Assembly (NCBI GenBank): GCA_022414725.1
Contig: CM039464.1
Location: forward strand, 28,033,120-28,097,119
DNA: 64,000 bases
Origin: Microglena sp. YARC
Taxonomy: Eukaryota > Chlorophyta > Chlorophyceae > Chlamydomonadales > Chlamydomonadaceae
Direction of reading: 5' to 3'
Shown here: positions 18,121 to 28,299 of the stretch, one piece after another
Position numbering within the stretch: position 1 is the stretch's first letter
Layout: every line of letters begins with the position of its first letter
Position numbers and translations under genes: made by a program
The notes under the pieces: model-generated
Seen by the model: the letters and a program-made list of their open reading frames with translations, nothing else
Told to the model about the DNA's origin: nothing
Database searches by the model: none

Positions 18121-19299
18121 ATGACCATGCTTGTGAGAAATGGCATAGAGGTATACTTAAACAAATGTTGGGTGTTTGCCAATCTACTACATCTAATATT
18201 ATCATGGAAGAGCTGGGTAGAACCCCGTTGTGTTTTGCTTGGCTTAAACAAGCTTTGCGCTTCTGGAACAAGACCATACATAAAGAACCTGAGGATCTCA
18301 TTAGAATGGCTCTTGAGGAATCTTTTGACTCCAACACTGGCTGGGTTCATGACTTGCGTTGTGCTCTCCACAAGCTAGGATCCAGTAAAAACATCAACAT
18401 TTTGGAGGCTGTCGATGTCGAAGGTATTATTATGTCTGAAGTTTTTGAGTCATGGAGGTTTAAGTACCCAAGTGACACCAATGCAGTTAGAGACATCCCT
18501 GATGAGAGAAGGGTTGGCTTTAAACGCCTCCGATACCAAAAATGGTTCGCAGCCAACAGCAATGATGAGAATGGCTTGATTCCCTTTACATCCGCCTTAC
18601 ATAAGCAGGATCAGATTCGTTCTATAGCACAGTTTAGAATGGGTTCCCATTGGCTGAACACAGAAAGAATGAGGGTGGTGGATAGAGCACACATCCCTCG
18701 CTCAATGAGACACTGTCAAATGTGTGGGTTCCAAAAAACTGAGGATGAAATGCATATGTTTGAGTGCCCTTTTTATAATGATATTCGCCTCCGCTACCAG
18801 AATCTGTTTACAGATATTTATAGGCATGTCCATGAGGATACCGACTTAACCGTATGGAATGTGGAATTCTGCGATTCCACATTCAGAACCTTTATGAATG
18901 GAAATGGCACTAAGTCTTTTTGGAGCAACCTAGCCGACTATCTTTCTACTTGTAGAAGAGCAAGACAGGAAGCCCTGGACTGCTTAGTGACACCGTAATT
19001 TATTATCCCTTTTTTTTCTTCTTGAGACTTCTCATTTGTTAGCTTCTTACCTCCGCCACTGTAAGTGGTTGAGATCTGGGTCCTGCTCTAAGGGGTTTAA
19101 TACCTACGCCACCAAAACGGTGGTTGGGAGTTTGGTTTGTTTGTCCTCGACACACCCCTGATGTAATGGGGTTTTTTGCTTTGTGGGTGCTTTTTCTTTT
19201 TGTTTAAAGCACAGAGTCTCATACACCCTCGCGGTGTCAAGTAGACTTTAACATGTAATGTAATGTAATGTAATGTAATGTAATGTAATGTAATGTAAT
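18121..19299 (+). mobile_element. 5'-truncated LINE with (TGTAA)n tail, nested in the LTR element
   Basis: It starts inside an open frame and ends with a 3' UTR and about nine TGTAA units (19,252-19,299). The flank atccca appears on both sides but is short. The host repeat continues immediately after the tail, so this is a clean insertion into the Copia-like element. The family differs from the 22.5-kb LINE, whose tail is built on ATTTCA. Confidence 0.8.
18122..18998 (+). CDS. LINE ORF2 C-terminal fragment
   Basis: Open from the insertion point to TAA at 18,996-18,998. Its tail carries HCQMCGFQKTEDEMHMFECP, a Cys-x2-Cys...His...Cys knuckle typical of LINE protein C-termini, preceded by basic and Trp-rich sequence (PLCFAWLKQALRFWN). 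The RT domain itself is lost to 5' truncation. Confidence 0.7.
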
Positions 19300-19304
19300 C
19301 CCAC

Positions 19305-19800
19305 CCACACTGCTCCTGAGATAGGGCAGTACCCACCCACTTATGTAGAGGCAGACCAAGACCTCCAGGATCCCCCCTCTACTTCTGCTCCATCTGCACC
19401 CCACACTGACCTTGAGATAGGGCAGTACCCACCCACTCATGTGGAGGCAGACCAAGACCTCCAGGATCCCCTCTCTACTTCTGCTCCATCTGCACCCCAC
19501 ACTGATCCTGAGATAGGGCAATACCCACCCACTCATGTGGAGGCAGACCAAGACCTCCAGGACCATCCTCCTCGTATCTGCCAGTACCATTCCCCTTCCA
19601 CTGCAGGCAATCTGGAAGACTCTGCTGATGATACTGACAGTGATGACATGCCAGAGCTCATCCATCCGGAGGTACACAAGCCCCAGGATGACCCTGGACT
19701 AGGAGTAGATGACCCTCCAGAAACCACTCCTAGCCCTCCAACAACAGCTGGACAACCTGGGCCTACAACGAGCCAGAGCAGAGATGGAACTCCTCAGTGA
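19305..19800 (+). CDS. Continuation of the LTR element's repeat-tailed frame
   Basis: After the nested LINE the EIGQYPPTH-type repeats resume (two to three units). An acidic stretch (DSADDTDSDDMPELIHPEV) follows, then a stop at 19,798-19,800. This was probably one protein with the Gag-protease frame before the insertion. Confidence 0.55.
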
Positions 19801-20545
19801 CCAGATCAGGACCAACTATGAGGAATATGATGGCCCCATAGATGGGGATGGGCCACTCAAGCCATCTGATCTGGACACAGCAACTACCTGGGACCAATGG
19901 ATACTGGTCAACAGGTCACCAGACATTGGATTGCCACTGGGAGAAGTTAATCAGAATGTCAACCACATCCACTTCTCCAACAACTCCAGCCTTAGTCTCA
20001 CACGATTTGGATGCACCTTACACCATCTGAACAGCAGGCCTGCCTCACCAGCTTTCAACATCAAGCCCAGGCCTCCACTGTCCAAGCTCATCACAGCATT
20101 CACCAGCAAGTTCCCTACCCTGCTGGCTTCTGAAAAGTAACAGTTCCCAAACATATCAATGCACAAGGAGCCATCTGATGCCTACAGCCCTATCATCAAG
20201 CACAATAGCAGACTCCAGCAAATGGTGCAAGCCTACCCCACTGTTTCTACCACAGCCAGACCCACTCTACAGTGGGCCATTTGCCTCCAAGCTGCCATGG
20301 TCAATGCACATGCTCGCACACTCTCATTCAGACCTAAGATGATCATGGACCCCAGGAGCTGTGCCCATCCTGGAGGCAAAGTGCTATGTGTCAACCACCT
20401 CAGCATGAACTGGAGCCCCATGGACTTCACCTTTATCAACATCCTTACCCCCCCCAGCCTAGCTCCCAAGTCATTTGACCAGTTCTTTGCCCAAATCTGC
20501 CAGCAACTTGACCTTGATGGCTTCCCCAGCAAGCCAGGCACTTAA
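19709..20545 (+). CDS. Unassigned frame of the LTR element
   Basis: It overlaps the preceding frame in another register and reads through one TAA at 20,138-20,140 to 20,545. Segments include DTATTWDQWILVNRSPDIG and MNWSPMDFTFINILTPPS. I recognise no integrase, RT or RNase H motif. It occupies the pol position, so it may be an element-specific protein or a captured sequence. Confidence 0.45.
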
Positions 20546-21192
20546 TTCAGTTTAAAACATTTATCTTCATCTGTTAGAATAGACTTGAACACTCTAGATT
20601 TTAGATTACCTGCCTACTGTACTGCCCCATGTACTTTCACAGGCCGTACCCCTTCTGAATTTAGAATTCCTCTAGTCTCTTCTTGATGTCTATGCTTTAA
20701 TTTAGGATCTACCTAATGTAGCTTACCCAAATTATGGGGGGACTAATCCAGACATCATGTCTAAAGACAAATCCTCTAGTCTCGAATCATGCCACTTCTC
20801 GTAGCCAAGGATATCTTCACAAGCCTTCACCAAGCCTGGACTTTCCTTCCCCAGCTTCCCAACAGTCTCCCTGCAGCCTATCTGCTCTAGCCTGCAGCCA
20901 ACCTGCAGTTTCCTTACACCTTCTCAGCAGCCTCTCTGCTACCTAGCCTGCAGCTTACCTGCAGTTTCCTTGCACCTTCTCAGCAGCCTTTCTGCTACTT
21001 AGCCTGCAGCCTACCTGCAGTGTCACTTACCTAGCCAGCTACCCCAGAAGACTGACATTTCTTTGAAAGCCCCTGCTAAAGTGATTTCTCCCTTTCAGCT
21101 ACTAGAAATTCCCAAAGTCTCCCTAGCTTTTTATATTTTAATTTTCTTATGCCCCTCAGTTAATTCCAGGAATTCTTGAGCTCAAGAATACC
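20546..21192 (+). other. 3' internal non-coding region of the LTR element
   Basis: No frame of note. At 20,860-21,020 there are about three repeats of a block with cagcctctctgctacctagc and ctgcagtttccttgcacc. Confidence 0.5.
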
Positions 21193-21207
21193 TTGAATTG
21201 GGGGGGA
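21193..21207 (+). promoter_or_regulatory. Polypurine tract
   Basis: The purine-rich ttgaattggggggga lies directly before the 3' LTR, in the position needed for plus-strand priming. Confidence 0.8.
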
Positions 21208-21435
21208 TGTTATTGACTGATTTGTATATCAGTCTCTGAGTCGGCATAATGCACACCGGTACCTTTCCCTCCTGGTACCGTGTTGCCTGCCGCCAGGACA
21301 CAGGCTAGCTGTGGCCTGCACGTGACTGCAGTACCCTGCAGTACACATCTCTATTCTATATGATTGCGCCTGTTGCGCTTAATAGCATCTTCTCCTCTAT
21401 CGAGCCTATGCCGTTGTAACAATCTTACATTCACA
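21208..21435 (+). repeat. 3' LTR
   Basis: 228 bp, TG...CA, followed by the target duplicate gcctc at 21,436-21,440. Confidence 0.95.
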
Positions 21436-21625
21436 GCCTCGGCATCCCTCCCCTCCACGCTCCCATTTCCGCTCTTCTTTCCGCCTCTACTTTGTTTTCA
21501 GGTTTGTGGGGGCGCCTTAAAAACCCTTGTGCTTCCGTGTTATAAAATTTGATGGCCTCCAGGCTGTGCTGCTGTCCTGTCTCGGCAGTGATTTGCTGAG
21601 TTTATGTAACGAACCCTCTCTCTCA
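21436..21625 (+). repeat. Family B dispersed repeat, right part
   Basis: Resumes with ggcatccctcccctccacg and ends with ctgctgtcctgtctcggcag and gtttatgtaacgaaccctct, matching 34.97-35.2 kb and 36.42-36.66 kb. Confidence 0.8.
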
Positions 21626-21681
21626 CCTCCGACGACTACATGAACAAGGTAATCAGGTAATGTACTGAAGCCAAGCAAGCA

Positions 21682-21800
21682 GCGGTGGGGCTTTTATTAA
21701 GGGAGGCCCGTCTTACGGGGGTTGGGAACAGGCTGCTACTTTACCTGGACAAAGCTACCATGGCGGTTGACAGCGACTGCGAACACTAAAGCCCGCAAAA
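21682..21800 (-). mobile_element. SINE body fragment
   Basis: Shares ctaccatggcggttgacagc and the gtgttcgcagtcgctg region with the 12.5-kb SINE but lacks both tRNA-like boxes. Confidence 0.6.
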
Positions 21801-21829
21801 AACCTCAGAACCTGGCCCAGGAGGTAATC

Positions 21830-22180
21830 TTCAAAAAAGAAAACAACAGAGAAAGAGGATAAGTTACATAAACACAACAAATCAATGCGGAGACAGGACA
21901 GCAGCACAGCCTGCCGACTATCCAATGTATAACAGGAAGCACGAGGGTTTTAAAGTTACCTACACAAAACAGAGAGGATATTGTTACATAAAATGAAAAA
22001 AAGATTACAAGGGGCTCATGTCCTAGCAGTGAAACAACACCTCCCTAAAGTCGGACTCGAGAAAACCACCCGCCGTCTTCCGGAATGAAAGAGAGGATAT
22101 AGTTACATACTCAGCAAAAATCAATGCAGAGACTGAACAGCGCCGAGGCAGCTGGACAGTTTTATAACAGTGAGGGTTTG
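21830..22180 (-). repeat. Inverted Family B 3' ends, two copies
   Basis: The reverse complement shows gctgtgctgctgtcctgtct and a following gatttgttgtgtttatgtaac. Two successive inverted pieces (about 21,865-21,960 and 22,085-22,180) face the direct piece at 21.55 kb. Confidence 0.65.
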
Positions 22181-22544
22181 GGCAGCATACCCCTCAGAAC
22201 CTGGTCCAGGAGGTGACCTCCAAAAAAGCGTACTGAAGAGCAAATAAAAGGCTTGACAACAAGCAATGCGAACTACAAAGGCATAGAGAAACTAGCGAAT
22301 AAAGAGTATATTGTAGAAGGGCTAAGAGTTGCCGAGGCCTAAAAAGCGAGATTCTACAAGAAGACGTGAAGGACAAAAGGCACAGGAAAATCACCAAACA
22401 AACAAGGAGAGAGGCAAAGAGCTCTAAAAAGGCGGCCTTAACACTCGCTATCTAAAGGCAAACACAAGGCCAAGCCGTCAGCCAAAACGCCACAAGGAAA
22501 AGCACAGCTAAGAAAGGACACTTAACAACCTAAGCATAACTATT
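22181..22544. other. No recognisable feature
   Basis: A-rich sequence without gene or repeat signal. It ends with taagcataactatt (22,531-22,544), the left candidate target duplicate of the large LINE. Confidence 0.4.
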
Positions 22545-22695
22545 CTTAAGTCTGGATGCTAGGGACTACACCATTCGAATTTCCCATGTAACCTTCTCGC
22601 TACTCATTCTCCTTCTTAGCATTCGCGTAGCGCATTCGCATCCTCCTGCGTCTGCGCTACCGAATGATACCACCTGCTCTCTGTTTCGTGCAGTT

Positions 22696-24009
22696 TTGGT
22701 CAACTCTCCCCGAAACTGCAACCAAACAGGAGCTCATGCTTCCGCAGAGGCGATGCTGCTATCGAAGTGGCTGTCTTCAACATCTGACGCGAGTCGCAGC
22801 AATCGCTGTGATCGCAGGGTGATATGCGGTTATTTTGGTCGGCTGCACCTCTGGGCAGTCGGAAGTATGAATTTCCGGACAGAATGCGCCTCTCCCTGGA
22901 CTTCCCAACAGGGGGGGATGCAAAGCGCGTATCCCTGGTGCATTCTTGATGGTCGCTGCCAGGAGCGAAGGCTCCATGCAATCGAGAAACCTACTAACGA
23001 ACACTTTCCCCCTCCATGCAGGTACCCAGGACAGCTACCTGCTTTTTCGAACGCGGACCTTCCCACCGAGCGTCACATTACCCTTCTGAACGCGGACCCG
23101 CAGACCGATCGTCATAAACGACTCCTGGCAACTACCACAAATACTAAGGCCTCATCACTCGAACAGCTCAAGCGCGACACAACTTGCCCAATCATGTACA
23201 AAATTAGCCCCCGTGCCGCACAAGAATTGCATAAGCAAGGAGAGTCGAAACAAGAAAAGCCGAAGCAGGGTAAGATCCATACTAGCGGCTCTGCGAATAT
23301 AGAACACCGCCTTGCTACCAATTCCAACCTAACGCGACCATGCGATCAGGGCAATGCAGCGAACTCAGATCACCAACCTGCCGCCAGGACCCACATGAGA
23401 CGATTTCTCAACCATGCAACCATGCGACCAGGTGACCATGCCAACACCCAAAATCTAGATCACCAACTTGCTGTCAATACCCACCTGAAGAGACCATGCC
23501 ACCTTGCAATCATACCATCGTACGACCCTTCACACACAGCATGCCCCCACCAAAAAGTCATCATCATAATAAACACCAAGTCTCCCCCCAAAGGAGCACA
23601 AGCCTCTCTCCAAAAGAGCACAAGTCTTCCTCCAAAGAAGCAACAAGCCTCATTACATACGAGCACAAGTCTTCCTACAAAGAAGCAACAAGCCTCATTA
23701 CAAACGAGCACAAGTCTTCCTACAAAGAAGCAACAAGCCTCATTACAAACGAGCACAAGTCTTCCTACAAAGAAGCAAACAAGCCTCATTACAAACGAGC
23801 ACAAGTCTTCCTACAAAGAAGCAACAAGCCTCATTACAAACGAGCACAAGTCTTCCTACAAAGAAGCAACAAGCCTCATTACAAACGAGCAAGTCTTCCT
23901 ACAAAGGAGCAACAAGCCTTCCTCCAAAGAAGCACAAATCTTCCCCCAAAGAAGTAACAAGCCTTCCCACAAAGAAGCTAAAGCCCCTCTCCCCAAAAGC
24001 ATCCAGTAG
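22696..24009 (+). CDS. Unassigned frame in the LINE 5' region
   Basis: A frame of 437 codons. The first 290 codons have no motif I recognise but contain two similar Asn/His/Arg-rich blocks (around NLTRPCDQGN and NTHLKRPCHL). The last third is the 45-bp tandem repeat. It may be an ORF1 remnant or chance; it lies inside the inferred element boundaries. Confidence 0.35.
   Translation: MVNSPRNCNQTGAHASAEAMLLSKWLSSTSDASRSNRCDRRVICGYFGRLHLWAVGSMNFRTECASPWTSQQGGMQSAYPWCILDGRCQERRLHAIEKPTNEHFPPPCRYPGQLPAFSNADLPTERHITLLNADPQTDRHKRLLATTTNTKASSLEQLKRDTTCPIMYKISPRAAQELHKQGESKQEKPKQGKIHTSGSANIEHRLATNSNLTRPCDQGNAANSDHQPAARTHMRRFLNHATMRPGDHANTQNLDHQLAVNTHLKRPCHLAIIPSYDPSHTACPHQKVIIIINTKSPPKGAQASLQKSTSLPPKKQQASLHTSTSLPTKKQQASLQTSTSLPTKKQQASLQTSTSLPTKKQTSLITNEHKSSYKEATSLITNEHKSSYKEATSLITNEQVFLQRSNKPSSKEAQIFPQRSNKPSHKEAKAPLPKSIQ
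23595..23970. repeat. 45-bp tandem repeat in the LINE 5' region
   Basis: About eight units of caagcctcattacaaacgag and cacaagtcttcctacaaagaagcaa-type sequence. Repeated 5' UTRs occur in several LINE families, so a promoter role is possible but unproven. Confidence 0.85.
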
Positions 24010-24040
24010 AGTAGGCACCCTGGCCCAATATGTACACCAT

Positions 24041-24640
24041 GTGCAACCTAGGTGTGATCAGAGGATGGCCCAAAGACACTCCTGGGTAAATCCATACCTG
24101 AGCATGTGCCCTCATGGTGATACCATTTCTAGTATTTTTCGGTGTTGGCTCACTCCCTATGCCTCAGACGCATGTGCCCAGGGGCTCATACTATGGAACA
24201 TTATAATAGCGGGATGGGCATTAATCACCACATGCATCTACCTGACCCTGCCAGACTGCCCCCCCCCTACCCTAAACAGAGCTACTAGACGTAGACAGGG
24301 AAGAGGCAACAAGGCTTTTATCTATAAGGCACGGAGATGCTCATGTAAGAAGACGTGGTCCCCTGCCGCCCCCTGCCTCATCATCGGAACCTCCATGCTA
24401 TTATATTACCTCCCGGTAACCACCTGCTTGTATTACCTCATGACTCCCCAGGTCATCACCAGCCTCATACACCTCACCATCCTCACTAGCCTAATTACAC
24501 CTCAACCCGCTTGCCTGCCCCTCACCCCACCTGTAGAGGAAGGGGTCAGACCTCGCCCCCACTCCATACCCCCCTACCCCCGCCCCACCCCTCATACTGG
24601 GAACCTCAAGTATTCGACCTCTGCCAGGCCCACTCAATGA
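24041..24640 (+). CDS. Frame with hydrophobic segments upstream of the protease units
   Basis: Contains two hydrophobic stretches (around GLILWNIIIAGWALITT and IIGTSMLLYYLPVTTCLYYL) separated by a basic segment, then a Pro-rich end. I do not recognise it. The Josephin-like unit 1 that follows uses another frame. Confidence 0.3.
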   Translation: MQPRCDQRMAQRHSWVNPYLSMCPHGDTISSIFRCWLTPYASDACAQGLILWNIIIAGWALITTCIYLTLPDCPPPTLNRATRRRQGRGNKAFIYKARRCSCKKTWSPAAPCLIIGTSMLLYYLPVTTCLYYLMTPQVITSLIHLTILTSLITPQPACLPLTPPVEEGVRPRPHSIPPYPRPTPHTGNLKYSTSARPTQ

Positions 24641-24705
24641 ATAGCCAACTTGGGGGTCCCAGGCCACCAACAGCCTCCCCCACCCAGCCATCCCCGCCAG
24701 CCTAA
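24595..24705 (+). pseudogene. Josephin-like protease unit 1 (N-terminal piece only)
   Basis: Encodes YWEPQVFDLCQAHSMNSQLG, with the Gln five residues before Cys and the C-x2-H-x2-N pattern of Josephin domains, then a Pro-rich tail and stop. The His and Asn/Asp half is absent. Confidence 0.6.
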
Positions 24706-24807
24706 AACACATCCAGATCCAACTGCCCACCCCCCCACCCCACGTGTAGAGGAGGAGACCAACCCCCTCTCCCCCTCCCTCTTCTCCCCTCCCAACCCCA
24801 CCTCCCA

Positions 24808-25279
24808 TACTGGGAACCCCAAGCATATAATTTCTGCCAGTCCCACGCCATAAATACCTACCTAGGAGGTCCGTACATAGAACCCCTAGCTATCCTCGCA
24901 TACGCTGATCACCTCCACACCAGCCGCCGTAGAATTAGGGACGAGCACTACACAACTGGACACGGCCAGGGCAACTTCTCAGTCCCCCTGCTTAGCTCCT
25001 TCCTGCATCTACACCACCCCATTGTGGGCATCCTCACCCCGTTGTATAACCCCCCTTACACCCCTGCTCAGCTTCCCCTTCCTAACCATGGACACCGAGA
25101 GACATACCCCAAGGGCATCATGCCGGGCAGCACAAAGGAACAGATATTAGAGCGCCTCCACCCCCCACCAGGCATGCATACTCAACTTCAGCACGGTATT
25201 TGGCCATGCAGCCACAATCAAACACTTCCAGGGTGAGTGGTACTTGATAGACTCTCTCAACACCAACCCATTCTCCTGA
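24808..25279 (+). pseudogene. Josephin-like cysteine protease unit 2
   Basis: Starts YWEPQAYNFCQSHAINTYLG and continues past GHGQGNFSVPLLSSFLHL. After one frameshift near 25,190 it reads FGHAATIKHFQGEWYLIDSL then a stop. Gln-x4-Cys near the N-terminus and His-x14-Asp before Ser match the oxyanion Gln, Cys, His and Asn spacing of the ataxin-3 Josephin domain, and the middle FSVPLLSSFLHL aligns with its GFFS-x-QV helix. Josephin enzymes are ubiquitin-cleaving papain-fold proteases. A role in the element's life cycle is inference. Confidence 0.65.
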
Positions 25280-25490
25280 ACACCCTCGTAAATGGGCGAG
25301 CATCCAGGGCCACACCTATATACTACAACCAGGACAACCCCAATGAAGCATGGCTAGATCACAACCCCATCAACCCTATGGAGGAGGACCTCCCGGAGGA
25401 CCCCATGGAGGAGGACCAAGCCCCCACCCCCCACCCCCGCCGTACAAACAACCCAGACCACCCACCGCACCAATCTCCCATATTGGGAAC

Positions 25491-26040
25491 CCCAAATCGA
25501 CTCCAACTGCCAAATACACTCCATCAACATTTACCTAGGGTACAAAGCTCTTGATCTTGACGAAATCCTAGACTTTTCTGTAAAATTAGACACTCATGTG
25601 CGCAACTATACGTGCAACAATGGACCCTAGAAGGGCACTATGACAGTCTCACTGGTAACTATTCTAGCAATCTTATTAATTTCTACCTTTCTTTCAACAA
25701 ATCTCACCTTGGCCTCCTTACTAAGCACACCAACCCAAGATACATTCCCCACCATATTAGCCCCCACACAGAAATCGCAGGGACTTCACTGACCTACTCT
25801 GAAGGTATCATGCTGGGCAGCTCACAGATGCAGATCCTACAACGCATCCCTACCAACTGCTCTTGCTTCCTCCTACATTATCACTCTGGATATGGACATG
25901 CTAAGGCCATTAAGCAACTGGACGGTGAGTGGTGGGATATGAACTCTGAAGGCCCCTATCCCCTGAAGCCTCCTGACTGGCAACATCTTCAAGGGCACAT
26001 TTACACCCTTACAGAAACATCTGGACTACCCTGCCCTCAA
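25491..26040 (+). pseudogene. Josephin-like cysteine protease unit 3
   Basis: Starts YWEPQIDSNCQIHSINIYLG followed by LDLDEILDFSVKLD. After a stop/frameshift near 25,610 it continues GNYSSNLINFYLSFNKSHLG, ILQRIPTNCSCFLLHYHSG and GHAKAIKQLDGEWWDMNSEG. Cys, His and Asn are all present at Josephin spacing. Units 2 and 3 share at least five collinear blocks, so they arose by tandem duplication. Confidence 0.7.
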
Positions 26041-26571
26041 CTTTTCCAGCCTGAAATTTACTATGAACCAAACAACCCAACTCAAACTATCATTTTAGAC
26101 CTACCTACCACTCTTACTCACAATACTACCGACTCCTCAGACCAGATAGTTCTTACAGACCAGATGGATCTTACAGACTCCTCACAACTTCAACAACTTC
26201 TCTCAAACCTTCCACACCCTACAGATCACATTCACCCTGCAGATCCTACAGAGCCCCCAGCTCCTACAGAAACTGTAGACCTTGTCTCTGATGATGAGGA
26301 GCCTCCCAAATCTAAGAAACCTAAAAGAACCTCTACCCGTTGCAACCCCACTTCCCTCCACTCAAACTCTACACATAAATCACCGACCACCAAAAAAACA
26401 CCCAGGGATACAACTCAACCTCCCAAGACTAACCTTCCTATCCCTACTAGACCTGCCATACCCGACAGCAACAAGATGCGCCAGAGCAGGATCTTTGGAG
26501 CAGAACCTCCTACCAAGAAACCTACTCCCCCCAGACTCACCACAAAAAACCCTTCCAACGAAAATAATTAA
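26041..26571 (+). CDS. Disordered Pro/Thr/Ser-rich tail after protease unit 3
   Basis: Continues unit 3's frame to a TAA at 26,569-26,571. It is rich in Thr, Asp and Pro, has acidic (SDDEEPPKSKK) and basic clusters and no fold motif. It probably ends ORF1. Confidence 0.5.
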   Translation, partial: LFQPEIYYEPNNPTQTIILDLPTTLTHNTTDSSDQIVLTDQMDLTDSSQLQQLLSNLPHPTDHIHPADPTEPPAPTETVDLVSDDEEPPKSKKPKRTSTRCNPTSLHSNSTHKSPTTKKTPRDTTQPPKTNLPIPTRPAIPDSNKMRQSRIFGAEPPTKKPTPPRLTTKNPSNENN

Positions 26572-26634
26572 AATAACCCACACTACCTCATATCCTGTTC
26601 AACAGCAGCAAAACTGCACTCTATCTCACTAACA

Positions 26635-27330
26635 TTATCACTTCCAACTGCAGAGGCATCTTCTCATCCTGGGAAACACTCTACGACCATATTCGAACTA
26701 ATGAGCCAGACATTGCTATTCTCACCGAAACAAAACTCACCTCTAACAAACACAGGTATAATTAATATGATCAAACAAGACCTATCTGACTACCACTTTC
26801 ATCACAGCAGCAAAACCATTAAGCAAGCTACCAATGCAGACAACATTGTAACCCGCTCAGCTGGAGTTATCACACTTATAAAAAAGACTCTTACTACACA
26901 TCCAATTAAACATGAAGTCCCCACTGACATAGCTGGTCATCTCACTCATCAAACTATTAACAACACTACCCACATTTTAGGCGTCTACATGCCCTGCAAT
27001 GACCCTGCCAAAAGAGCCCGAATTTATGAACACATTCACTACATTATATCCCCAAACCCCTCTCATCACTATATTGCAGGGGGAGACTGGAATGCAGCCT
27101 ACTACCTTACTGATAGAAGCAACACAATCAAGCACCTGGAGGACCAGCCCCACTATCAACACCTTAATAAATATCCAATTCACATTCAACCGTCACCACG
27201 TCCCACACTTACTCAGACAACACTTCCTACAGTAGCAGGATAGATGACATCATTCTCATCAACCCCCCAACTGCAACCACGGTGACAGAAACTGCACACC
27301 AAATGGGAGACACACTGGACCACTTGACCC
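26635..27330 (+). pseudogene. APE-type endonuclease domain of the LINE
   Basis: Motifs in order: ITSNCRG, EPDIAILTETKL (catalytic Glu), GVYMPCNDPAKRARIY, AGGDWNAAYY (GDxN class) and, after a frameshift near 27,240, SSRIDDIILI and DTLDHL (SDH class). These are the standard landmarks of the nuclease that nicks target DNA for priming. Two frame changes make this copy non-functional as written. Confidence 0.8.
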
Positions 27331-28299
27331 TGGAACAACACATTACCTCCTCTCTCTTTCCCCCTCCTAACCTTGACATACCACCTCACAATCCAACACC
27401 TCAACTGCAGCTTCCTCTCAAGCAACAAGACATGGCCAAAGCTAAAGAAGCCATCTCTAATCAATTTCTCCATCAATTCCAGCACAGCCACATTAACATA
27501 GATAAAGCCTGGACTATAGCACAAACTTTACTGGGAGAAGATAAAACATCTGCACACATTCAATCTATTAGACAAGAACTCAAAGCCACCATACCAGAAG
27601 ACCTTAACAGCATGACAAATCATCTCATGGTCACTCTTCACCAAGCTCTCTCCATCATGACTGACACTGCCCTACCAAGCCTAGTACACAGGCACCTTCC
27701 TGCCAAGACAAACTGCCAAAACCTACAGAAGACTTAACTACCATATTAAACACATTAAAGCACTCCGAACAGCTTCCAACCACCTTGACCAACAACAATA
27801 CATGGAACTTAGAAGCACACCTCACACGGCAGGCACATACTCACCTACCACTAAAATTAAAATACAACAGCACTTTCAAAATTTACTCCTCTCTGACTAT
27901 TGTCTCTCCTTAACTGCTGATATTAAACAAAGTATTACAGAATTACGTCACATGCAGGTTGCACTCAAAGAGGAGAGAGCAACCGCCTCCATCAAGAAAT
28001 TCCGACGCCGCCTCAGTACACAAGCACGACAAACTCACAGGTATATTTTCTCTCCTGAAAATCACACACACACACCCACTGCTCTACTGGACGCATCCAC
28101 GCACACACTCAGCACTAGCACCCAGGGCCTCCTGGAAGTTATGACTAAACATATGGGAAAACTCATGTCACCTCCCACTCCACCCATCTCAGATGACTAT
28201 ACACGACACGCCACCACCCCCTCCATGGAAATACACACAGACAAATACCACTTGGAAACTCCAGCCAACTCCATACAAAACACTGCCTCTCCCCACACC

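Larger units (their letters stand above)
15494..21435 (+). mobile_element. Copia-type LTR retrotransposon, non-autonomous, young
   Basis: Two 228-bp LTRs (TG...CA) differ by one base by eye (15,698 T versus 21,412 C). The element is flanked by the 5-bp duplication gcctc. A PBS-like ggttatgtgcc follows the left LTR, and the purine run ending gaattggggggga precedes the right LTR. The interior encodes Gag with a CCHC knuckle and a Copia-type protease, then other frames. I find no integrase, RT or RNase H, so mobilisation would need proteins in trans. A 5'-truncated LINE sits inside at 18,121-19,299. Confidence 0.9.

Noticed and set aside
22696..24009. 437-codon frame as a host gene
   Set aside because: It lies within the inferred LINE boundaries, its last third is tandem repeat and the rest has no motif; kept only as a doubtful LINE frame.
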